NCBI RefSeq assembly: GCF_029633865.1
Contig: NC_079214.1
Coordinates: 24,198,873-24,262,872 of the forward strand
DNA: 64,000 nucleotides
DNA from: Lampris incognitus
Lineage: Eukaryota > Chordata > Actinopteri > Lampriformes > Lampridae
Reading direction: 5' to 3'
The notes beneath the pieces were generated by a model. The model did not search any database and had not been told where the DNA came from. It saw only the letters and a program-made list of their open reading frames with translations. A program made the position numbers and the translations under genes. Numbering within the stretch: the first letter of the stretch is position 1; every line of letters begins with the position of its first letter. Below are positions 58,901-64,000 of this stretch, piece by piece.

Positions 58901-61900
58901 ACCCTCCCCATTTATCTGGGCTTGGGGCCGGCACTGAGAATGCACTGGTTTGTGCATCCTCAGTGGCTGGGTGCATTCCTGTGGAGGCATTGAGGTGTTT
59001 AGTAGAGATGGCAGTGGAGTTTTTAATTAGATTGTTTAACACAATCTTGGAAAGTGAGAGGATGCCTGAGGAGTGGAGAAGAAGCATACTGGTACCGATT
59101 TTCAAGAATAAAGGTGATGTGTAGAGTTGCAGTAACTACAGAGGTATAAAGTTAATCAACCACAACATGAAGATATGGGAAAGAGTAGTGGAAACTAGAT
59201 TAAGAGGAGAGGTGAGGATTAGCAAGCAGCAGTATGGTTTCATGCCATGAAAGAGCAGAACAGATGCAATGTTTGCTTTGAGAATGTTGATTGAGAAGTA
59301 TAGAGAAGGTCAGAAGGAGTTACATTGTCTTTGTGGATTTAGAGAAAGCATATGATTGGGTGCCAAGAGAGGAGGTGTGGTGGTGTATGAGGAAGTCGGG
59401 AGTTGCAGAGAAGTATGTAAGAGTGGTGTAGGATATGTATGAGGGCAGTGTGACAGTGGTAAGATGTGCAGTTGGAATGACAGATGGGTTCAAGGTGGAG
59501 GTGGGATTACATCAAGGATCATCAGCTCTGAGCCCTTTCTTGTTTGCAATGATGATGGACAGGTTGACGGACGACATCAGGCAGGAGTCTACGTGAACCA
59601 TGATGTTTGTGGATGACACTGGGATCTGTAGCAAGAGTAGGGTGCAGGTTGAGGAGAGCCTGGAGAGGTGGAGGTATGCACTGGAGAAAAGAGGAATAAA
59701 AGTCAGTAGGAGCAAGACAGAATACATGTGCATGAATGAGAGGGAGGATAGCGGTATGGTCAGGATGCAAGGAGTAGAGGTGACGAAGGCGTATGAGTTT
59801 AAATACTTGGGATCAACTGTTCAAAGTAACGGAGTGTGGAAGAGAGGTGAAGAAGAGAGTGCAGGCAGGGTGGAGTGGGTGGAGAAGAGTGCCAGGAGTG
59901 ATTTGCGACAGAAGGATACCAGCAAGAGTTAAAGGGATGGTTTACAAGGTGGTAGTGAGACCAGCTATGTTGTATGGTTTGGAGATGGTAGTGTTGATGA
60001 AAAGACGGGAGGTGGAACTGCAGGTGGTAGAGTTGAAGATGCCAAATTTGTCATTGGGAGTGACGAAGAAGGACAGGATTAAGAACGAGTATATTAGAGG
60101 GACAAATTCACTGTACACCAGTGGGATGGGTTCAGTCATTTTGGCAGTTGGCTGTAATAATAGAGGATAAAGCCAGATTCAGCACCACAGTGGAGCTGAG
60201 GGCTATCATCTGTAAAGTGGTAATATCAGGAATGTATCATAGCAAGTTTAAGGATGGGAAAAAAAGACCCGATTTAAAAATAATTCATATAATGATCAGT
60301 TAAGATTTTTGAACAATCTTTAGTTAGTGGTTACTGGAGCTCTCAGAACACGCACACACTGCAGTTTTGTATGCTTAAAAGCCAGAGCAATCGATCTGTT
60401 CTGCAGATTGGCTCTGGTGTACCTAATGGCAGTTAAGCTGTATTATGTCTCAACTACATACGGGGTTTCTTCCAAAGCAGTGATTAAACCATCTTTTTTT
60501 ATGGATGTGTAGACCTTCTTTTCTTTCTCTTTTTTTTTTGGGTCATCAGTTACATGACAGCCAAACCCAATCTTCTCGAAAGCTCAGTGTGATCAATTCG
60601 TCAGAGTGGTTCTGCTTGTGAGGCTACCTTTAAGATGCTCCTCTGCAACCTCACGCTAATTTGAGTCGCTCAGTAAACTCTGCAATGAAACCCAGCCACT
60701 GAGGATGCACAAGCCAGTGCATTCTTAGTGCTGGTCCCAAGCACAGATAAATGGGGAGGGTTGTGTCAGGAAGGGCATCCAGTGTAAACCTTTGCCAAAT
60801 CAAATATGTGGATCATAAATCAGATTTCCATACCGGATCAGTCGAGGCCCACGTTACCAACAATTGCAATGAAACACAGCCGGTGAGCCTCATAAGACCA
60901 AAAGCAAACTTAGAATACCCATTTAAAAAATTAAAAAAACGAAGGATACTGGTATGGACAGCTGTCAATGAATTTGAAAGTTAATTTAGCAGCTGTCTGG
61001 CTCCATATACTGGCATTTACTATCAGGAGATGAACCAACACATTGGGCTTTGCCTTGCCCACCTCGTTTGGTTCCCATAAATGGCATATATGGGCACCAA
61101 TATGCCAGTAATATGGCATGTCATGTTACTAATCAGGTATGCCATTCAGAATTATTTACACATACTACTTCAAAAGTAAATTTACACATATGAAACAAGG
61201 AAAACATTTGTGGAAGTTCAAAACAAAATTTAATTTTGATAGAACGCATTGTTTATGATATTTTTTCTTTGTTATTTGATTGGACATATTAATATGCTAC
61301 GTTTAGTTTGTTTTCAGAAGGAAATATACCATGGTTTTTGAAGGCTTAATTATTTTTTCAGTTGCACTGTGTTGAAGCCCAGCAAGAGGATTTAGAAAAA
61401 GTTTTATATTTCTCAATGATGAAGCAATTAGTGAAGTTTAAAAAAAAAAGGGAACCTGTCCTTTAAAAATTACCTAAATGTACACTACCGTTCAAAAGTT
61501 TGGGATCACCCAAACAATTTCGTTTTTTCCATGAAAAGTCACACTTATTCACCACCATATGTTGTGAAATGAATAGAAAATAGAGTCAAGACATTGACAA
61601 GGTTAGAAATAATGATTTGTATTTGAAATAAGATTTTTTTTACATCAAACTTTGCTTTCGTCAAAGAATCCTCCATTTGCAGCAATTACAGCATTGCAGA
61701 CCTTTGGCATTCTAGCTGTTAATTTGTTGAGGTAATCTGGAGAAATTGCACCCCACGCTTCCAGAAGCAGCTCCCACAAGTTGGATTGGTTGGATGGGCA
61801 CTTCTTTGAGCAGATTGAGTTTCTGGAGCATCACATTTGTGGGGTCAATTAAACGCTCAAAATGGCCAGAAAAAGAGAACTTTCATCTGAAACTCGACAG

Positions 61901-62805
61901 TCTATTCTTGTTCTTAGAAATGAAGGCTATTCCATGCGAGAAATTGCTAAGAAATTGAAGATTTCCTACACCGGTGTGTACTACTCCCTTCAGAGGACAG
62001 CACAAACAGGCTCTAACAGGTACTATTTAATGAAGATGCCAGTTGGGGACCTGTGAGGCGTCTGTTTCTCAAACTAGAGACTCTAATGTACTTATCTTCT
62101 TGCTCAGTTGTGCAACGCGGCCTCCCACTTCTTTTTCTACTCTGGTTAGAGCCTGTTTGTGCTGTCCTCTGAAGGGAGTAGTACACACCGGTGTAGGAAA
62201 TCTTCAATTTCTTAGCAATTTCTCGCATGGAATAGCCTTCATTTCTAAGAACAAGAATAGACTGTCGAGTTTCAGATGAAAGTTCTCTTTTTCTGGCCAT
62301 TTTGAGCGTTTAATTGACCCCACAAATGTGATGCTCCAGAAACTCAATCTGCTCAAAGAAGTGCCCATCCAACCAATCCAACTTGTGGGAGCTGCTTCTG
62401 GAAGCGTGGGGTGCAATTTCTCCAGATTACCTCAACAAATTAACAGCTAGAATGCCAAAGGTCTGCAATGCTGTAATTGCTGCAAATGGAGGATTCTTTG
62501 ACGAAAGCAAAGTTTGATGTAAAAAAAATCTTATTTCAAATACAAATCATTATTTCTAACCTTGTCAATGTCTTGACTCTATTTTCTATTCATTTCACAA
62601 CATATGGTGGTGAATAAGTGTGACTTTTCATGGAAAACACGAAATTGTTTGGGTGATCCCAAACTTTTGAACGGTAGTGTAACTTATGTCAACGTTTCTC
62701 TAAAAATACGTTTCTCTCTCTCTCTCTCTCTCGCTCTCTTTAAGTCGCAAGAGGAGATCAGGGTCAGGCGGTGGGCATGATCAAATGGATGACATAGAGA
62801 ACAGG
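36355..62805 (+). CDS. kif23: kif23 (mitotic kinesin-like protein 1, centralspindlin motor), 21 exons; C-terminal end outside window
   Basis: Plus-end-directed kinesin-6. With RACGAP1 it forms centralspindlin, which bundles midzone microtubules and drives cytokinesis. Coding exons: 36355-36368, 36918-36984, 37137-37265, 38050-38155, 38701-38837, 38942-39054, 39281-39451, 41101-41213, 42221-42342, 42460-42562, 42660-42739, 42867-42986, 43230-43380, 44347-44508, 51693-51859, 51995-52168, 52913-53116, 53338-53652, 58237-58470, 58728-58816 and 62745-62805. All junctions are GT/AG and phases agree, giving 944 codons without a stop (human CHO1 isoform about 960). The start is the only ATG before the first donor and gives [17 protein letters not shown]. 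The final ~30 residues should be in an exon past 64000. Confidence 0.95.
36918..43380 (+). CDS. kif23: kif23 motor-domain exons 2-13
   Basis: The kinesin motor begins with [13 protein letters not shown] (exons 2-3). The P-loop GVTGSGKT lies in exon 38701-38837. The kinesin-6-specific loop insertion ([12 protein letters not shown]...) is in exon 38942-39054. [15 protein letters not shown] is at 39377-39421. Switch [10 protein letters not shown] is in exon 42221-42342 and switch [17 protein letters not shown] in exon 42460-42562. [13 protein letters not shown] and [16 protein letters not shown] follow. Exon 43230-43380 carries the neck linker region. All ATPase residues expected of an active kinesin are present. 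Long introns contain a Tc1 foldback copy, SINEs and otherwise unremarkable sequence (for example 37266-38049, 40330-41100, 41549-42220). Confidence 0.95.
39021..39135 (+). repeat. tandem duplication of the kif23 exon-6 3' end with its splice donor
   Basis: Unit 39021-39078 (exon end GCCAGCAGACTG..., donor CAAG|GTAAATGTTAT and 24 intron bases) is repeated at 39079-39135 with a few substitutions and a short deletion. Both donors are intact. Use of the second donor (39111) would read through the first and hit TAA two codons later, so only the first donor preserves the protein. Confidence 0.85.
39598..40325 (+). mobile_element. Tc1/mariner-derived foldback element, truncated copy 1
   Basis: It begins after TA with CACTACCGTTCAAAAGTTTG, the Tc1-type terminal repeat. 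It carries the transposase N-terminus (ORF 39967-40254: [18 protein letters not shown], helix-turn-helix to [13 protein letters not shown]). It then switches to the inverse strand of the same sequence (from about 40251, GTTAGAGCCTGTTTGTGC) and breaks off in a T/A-run near 40320. It matches the complete palindromic copy at 61483-62679 read on the minus strand. There is no DDE domain, so it is non-autonomous. It sits in kif23 intron 7. Confidence 0.85.
41376..41547 (-). mobile_element. tRNA-derived SINE (family B-like), minus strand, in kif23 intron
   Basis: The minus strand reads GTAGCTCAGCTAGTAGAAC (A box), AGTTTGAGTCCTGGC (B box), then a body and a CACTGTCCTGTCAATAAAAG tail with ATGCCC. The tail matches the SINE at 3645-3817. 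Confidence 0.7.
43381..43896 (+). other. kif23 intron 13 start, alternative donor, nothing else recognised
   Basis: Donors GTAATA (43381) and GTAATG (43390) are nine bases apart and both keep the phase, so a three-codon alternative (SNT-type insertion) is possible. No repeat family is recognised up to the SINE at 43897. Confidence 0.5.
43897..44250 (+). mobile_element. tRNA-derived SINE, V-SINE-like, sense in kif23 intron
   Basis: The tRNA head (GGTGGCACGGTGGACCAGTG; GGTTCGAACCC at 43951) is followed by the strongly conserved fish SINE core (TATGTTCTCCCTGTGTCTG, GGGTGCTCCGGTTTCC, AGACATGCATG) and the 3' tail GGGATCAATAAAGTATCT. The core resembles V-SINEs (DANA/HAmo group). The superfamily name is from memory. 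Confidence 0.75.
44347..53116 (+). CDS. kif23: kif23 neck and coiled-coil exons 14-17
   Basis: Exon 44347-44508 ([19 protein letters not shown]) begins the neck that binds RACGAP1. Exons 51693-51859, 51995-52168 and 52913-53116 encode heptad-rich coiled coil ([58 protein letters not shown]), the parallel dimerisation stalk of centralspindlin. A Ser/Pro-rich linker follows ([10 protein letters not shown]), with likely proline-directed phosphosites. The intron 44509-51692 is 7.2 kb and contains Tc1, LINE, Penelope and P2X7-like fragments. A possible THAP-like start at 44937 (MPGCDNY) is too weak to call. Confidence 0.92.
45251..46439 (+). pseudogene. Tc1-like transposon with inactivated transposase
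   Basis: The terminal inverted repeats CACAGATCAGCCAAAACATT and (right end, inverted) CACCAATCAGCCAAAACATT are flanked by TA. The transposase is recognisable through the N-terminal helix-turn-helix ([24 protein letters not shown]), [14 protein letters not shown], the first catalytic motif as VWSGES (Asp replaced by Gly), [12 protein letters not shown] (second Asp kept), and [16 protein letters not shown] in another frame near 46176. Stops near 45453 and 45552 and a frameshift near 46170 confirm it is dead. It lies in kif23 intron 14. Confidence 0.9.
46550..46574. repeat. short perfect palindrome (SINE tail joined head-to-head)
   Basis: TTTATTGATCCC, A, GGGATCAATAAA: 12-bp arms with a one-base centre. 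The right arm equals the 3' tail of the SINE at 43897-44250. Confidence 0.75.
46800..47095 (-). mobile_element. tRNA-derived SINE-type repeat with internal (AC)n, minus strand
   Basis: The 3' part on the + strand (GGAGCCAGGGATCGAACC ... CTCCTGAGCCA) is the reverse complement of a tRNA-like head with a B-box-like GGTTCGATCCC. The body includes AAGGACACTTGGACAC and ACTACATTTATATAGTGC, with an AC microsatellite at 46879-46924. This pattern is frequent in fish genomes. The name is not recalled. Confidence 0.6.
47296..48510 (-). pseudogene. non-LTR retrotransposon (RT C-terminal half), minus strand
   Basis: The minus-strand ORF 48075-47296 reads [57 protein letters not shown] and [14 protein letters not shown], the end of a LINE reverse transcriptase. 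Upstream pieces in other frames (48307-48080: [30 protein letters not shown]; 48491-48252) add the RT palm, broken by a frameshift and a lost start. The same family appears at 58885-60170. The clade (RTE- or Jockey-like) was not resolved. Confidence 0.8.
48525..49500 (+). mobile_element. Penelope-like element with GIY-YIG nuclease between inverted ~255-bp ends
   Basis: Left arm (about 48560-48833) is the reverse complement of the right arm (about 49245-49497). The arms include CAATAAACATTGTG and the TAGATGAG...GATGAAA segment also found at 6790-6850. Between them the + strand reads [20 protein letters not shown] sequence ([20 protein letters not shown]), [11 protein letters not shown] and [15 protein letters not shown], a GIY-YIG endonuclease C-terminus without its RT. 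It is a severely internally truncated copy with inverted pseudo-LTRs. Confidence 0.8.
49670..49790 (+). repeat. fragment of a common fish interspersed repeat (LINE 3'-end type)
   Basis: CCATCCATTATCC, ACTTATCCTGCTGTCAGGGTC, GGGGATGCTGGACCCTATCC and GGGAGACACCCTGGACAGG form a motif series seen very often in fish DNA. Family name uncertain. The flanking 49800-50430 has nothing else recognised. Confidence 0.5.
50430..51182 (-). pseudogene. P2X7-like Cys-rich domain gene fragment (transposon-associated)
   Basis: Minus-strand ORF 50945-50592 contains [20 protein letters not shown] and [14 protein letters not shown] shifted frame (50689-50441) gives [20 protein letters not shown] followed directly by CDEFQ, the CxCxxCxxMPTxxExxCC pattern of the P2X7 cytoplasmic Cys-rich domain found in multicopy fish genes. 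A boundary-like TTAA with GTGGACCTTTAA occurs at 51171-51182; the other end was not found. Frameshifted and truncated. Confidence 0.6.
52523..52766. mobile_element. foldback MITE (TACCATATTTCC termini)
   Basis: The left end TACCATATTTCCCAGACTACAA and the right end CTTATAGTCCAGGAAATATGGTA form ~22-bp imperfect inverted repeats around 200 bp of non-coding DNA, directly after an AT microsatellite (52500-52518), in the intron before exon 52913. Confidence 0.7.
53338..53652 (+). CDS. kif23: kif23 exon 18, CHO1-type alternative exon (105 codons)
   Basis: Acceptor CCCCTTTCCAG and donor AGG|GTTAGT enclose exactly 105 in-phase codons ([20 protein letters not shown] ... [17 protein letters not shown] ... 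LDLESGTR). The [11 protein letters not shown] core is the hallmark of the exon that distinguishes the long CHO1 isoform from MKLP1 in mammals, where it adds about 104 residues and carries the F-actin/ARF6-interacting region. Both borders are phase 0, so skipping would keep the frame. Outside that core it diverges from the mammalian exon. Confidence 0.85.
54142..56118 (+). mobile_element. Kolobok/T2-like DNA transposon remnant with P2X7-like Cys-rich fragment
   Basis: Terminal inverted repeats of about 20 bp (TTAAAGAGATCATATCATGC at the left, its complement with one mismatch at 56099-56118) share the TTAA border typical of Kolobok/T2 elements. Inside, the + strand reads [20 protein letters not shown] (about 54561) and later [20 protein letters not shown] (about 54750-54812), a second degenerate P2X7-like Cys-rich motif. 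A SINE (55375-55809) has inserted into it. No transposase was recognised. The class assignment is from termini only. Confidence 0.55.
55375..55809 (-). mobile_element. SINE family A, full-length copy 3, minus strand
   Basis: The reverse complement matches 1717-2173 from the tRNA head (GTAGCATAGCGGTCTATTCC) to the tail. It is flanked by the direct repeat TGCAAACCAA at 55362-55371 and 55810-55819. It is nested in the Kolobok-like element in kif23 intron 18. Confidence 0.85.
56198..56239. repeat. perfect 20-bp-arm palindrome with 2-nt centre
   Basis: GTTTTACCTTGTCATCAATT, then GT, then its exact complement. It is located 80 bp beyond the Kolobok-like element, in intron 18. No known element recognised. 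Confidence 0.9.
56240..58236 (+). other. kif23 intron 18, nothing recognised
   Basis: AT-rich intron. A minus-strand ORF at 57660-57917 ([15 protein letters not shown]...) resembles no family I know and has no splice context. Confidence 0.5.
58237..62805 (+). CDS. kif23: kif23 C-terminal tail exons 19-21
   Basis: Exon 58237-58470 has [20 protein letters not shown], including RHRRS, a basophilic (Aurora/14-3-3-type) site, and [18 protein letters not shown]. Exon 58728-58816 reads [20 protein letters not shown]. Exon 62745-62805 reads [17 protein letters not shown], the nuclear-localisation/Aurora B motif of the tail. Its acceptor directly follows a TC microsatellite (62712-62737) that serves as the polypyrimidine tract. 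The final coding exon is not found up to 64000. Confidence 0.9.
58858..60170 (+). pseudogene. non-LTR retrotransposon copy with inverted end, kif23 intron 20
   Basis: Same LINE family as 47296-48510 but on the + strand: [20 protein letters not shown] (about 59150), [18 protein letters not shown] (about 59660), NKTEYMC-like [23 protein letters not shown] (about 59790), [15 protein letters not shown]. Stops and frameshifts abound. A block at 58858-58985 (CCAGATGCCCTTCCTGACGC ... CTGGTTTGTGCATCC) recurs in inverse orientation at about 60690-60800. 60170-60680 and 60840-61480 hold nothing else I recognise. Confidence 0.75.
61483..62679. mobile_element. palindromic Tc1-derived foldback element, complete copy 2
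   Basis: The ends CACTACCGTTCAAAAGTTTG and its complement are flanked by TA (61481-61482, 62680-62681). Arms of about 535 bp (61483-62020 and 62146-62679) are almost identical inverted repeats, each encoding the same Tc1 transposase start ([18 protein letters not shown]: + strand ORF 61862-62056, minus ORF 62300-62013). The ~125-bp centre continues the minus-strand transposase ([13 protein letters not shown]) only. No catalytic domain, so non-autonomous. Confidence 0.9.
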
Positions 62806-64000
62806 GTAAGCTCTCACAGCAAATCCTTCCCTATAATATTTATCTGTGGTAGATTGTAAGCACTTTACATCAATGCCCCGATTTGTTATCTATTGACTGA
62901 CAGCGACTTGGATCATGTTTTTCCCGCCATCATTACAGGGTGAGAGTCTAGTCTTAAGAAGATCACCACATGTTGCCAAATATAATGGTTGTTAAAGGAA
63001 TTTGACGAGGTTATTATTACAAAATATAACTAGGGTCACAGCCAGGGCAAAATTTTAACTGAGTTCCAGAAGCATAAGTAGAGTGGGTTTATTTTATAAC
63101 TGTAGATTTGTGCTTCTTTTTTTTTTCTTTTTTTTACTTTCAGAAAAAAAAGGGTTTCAGGCATGTAATTTCCTGCATTCTGGCGATTTTTATTTATTTA
63201 TTTATTTATTTTTATGCATTTGAATCACAATGTAACCTACGAACAGTAAATCAACTTTGATAGTTGAAAATATTCTAGGGAAAAAAGTTTATCTTAACTA
63301 TTTTCAAAAATAAATAAATAAAATAAGTAATTACAACATAATCTGACTGCCATGATTGCCATTATTTTCATTACACACAAAACTTGAGACAAGTGTTCTG
63401 ATTAATAATAATGTTAGCCTTATTGTAGACAAAGTTGTAGTGAATTATAACTGAATAGTTAGGAATCGGAAATATGTGAAACGATAACGTTTAGCTAATA
63501 CAAAATGTCATTCAGAAGTGCTGCTGTCCAGCAGGTAGTATACAAACCGGTTCAACAACAGATATGTGAGCATGGTAAATATGTAATGTTAATATTTACC
63601 TAAGGTGACCACATTTTGGTTTTCAAAAAAGAGAACACCAGTTAGTAGACACTAAAATGTCACTGCTGGTAGGCTCTTGTTCTTATCCCTCTGAATATCA
63701 GATGTGACAGAAACCTGGTTGCTTATCACTGAGGAGTAATTTCTAATTGGCTGAAATAAGTCTTATTTGGTGGCTCGATATGACCATCGGGCTTACAGGG
63801 AATTCGCTCAGATTTGGTGACTGTTCTGCCGAGGCTATGCTCTAACATTAGCCTAATAGGTGCGTCGACAGGGGGATTTATAACGATGTCAAAACACTTT
63901 CGTTTACAAAATAAAATCATGTTCATTCACACACATATAATACAAAACATCAGCCTGAGAGGGAAAAAATTACCAAGGTCCAGACCTCGGCGATCTCATA
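62806..64000 (+). other. kif23 intron (last in view), ATTT/AAAT repeats, nothing else recognised
   Basis: After the donor GTAAGC at 62806 there is a TTTA repeat (63190-63212) and AAATA repeat (63306-63326). The minus-strand ORF 63726-63926 resembles nothing I know. No terminal kif23 exon could be supported here. Confidence 0.5.

Noticed and set aside
63726..63926. Minus-strand ORF of 66 codons near the window end
   Set aside because: No recognisable motif, no splice or start context; likely chance ORF.
1..64000. CRISPR arrays, bacterial operons, rRNA or functional tRNA genes
   Set aside because: None found; tRNA-like boxes all lie in SINE heads or TRIM LTRs, and the direct repeats are microsatellites or transposon ends.

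Overview
This window is nuclear DNA of a ray-finned (teleost) fish. It carries two intron-rich vertebrate genes on the + strand, paqr5 (membrane progestin receptor gamma, 3' part) and kif23 (mitotic kinesin-like protein 1, nearly complete). They lie in the same order and orientation as PAQR5-KIF23 on human 15q23. The introns and the intergenic space are full of fish-type transposable elements: tRNA-derived SINEs, Tc1/mariner, hAT, Ty3/gypsy, Penelope-like and non-LTR elements. No bacterial, organellar or CRISPR features were seen.

Layout. 1-9510: six 3' exons of paqr5 (450-8322), a 3' UTR and a poly(A) signal; its introns hold three SINEs, a decayed Penelope-like element and a LINE fragment. 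9511-18000: an exon resembling SWIM/YqaJ-type transposon proteins, a long hairpin, and a minus-strand SWIM-domain gene remnant whose intron was invaded by a young Ty3/gypsy element (gypsy-1, 11876-16657, TSD GTATG). 18190-25243: a decayed hAT transposase gene split by a minus-strand gypsy element (gypsy-2, 18936-23731, TSD ATTGG). 25813-36004: a nested stack. An LTR of a miniature LTR element (TRIM) was split by a hAT MITE (TSD GACTAAAG), which then received a gypsy solo LTR, an 8.3 kb gypsy element (gypsy-3, minus strand) and a second, complete TRIM. 36180-62805+: the kif23 promoter and 21 coding exons (944 codons in view). The last exon or exons lie beyond the window end.

kif23 encodes the kinesin subunit of centralspindlin. 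The motor domain, the stalk, the 105-codon CHO1-type alternative exon and the Aurora-type basic tail are all readable with consistent splice phases. Its introns contain two copies of a palindromic Tc1-derived foldback element, a dead Tc1, a Kolobok-like element with a P2X7-like Cys-rich fragment, LINE and Penelope fragments, and SINEs.

Most striking for follow-up: (i) the TRIM family, whose ~155 bp LTRs contain a tRNA-like A box and B box and which makes 4-bp target duplications; (ii) the four-level nested insertion with a recognisable target duplication at each level; (iii) the palindromic Tc1 foldback family; (iv) a near-perfect 74-bp-arm hairpin at 10037-10197. No clearly new multi-gene system is present. 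All family assignments come from reading motifs by eye, without database searches.
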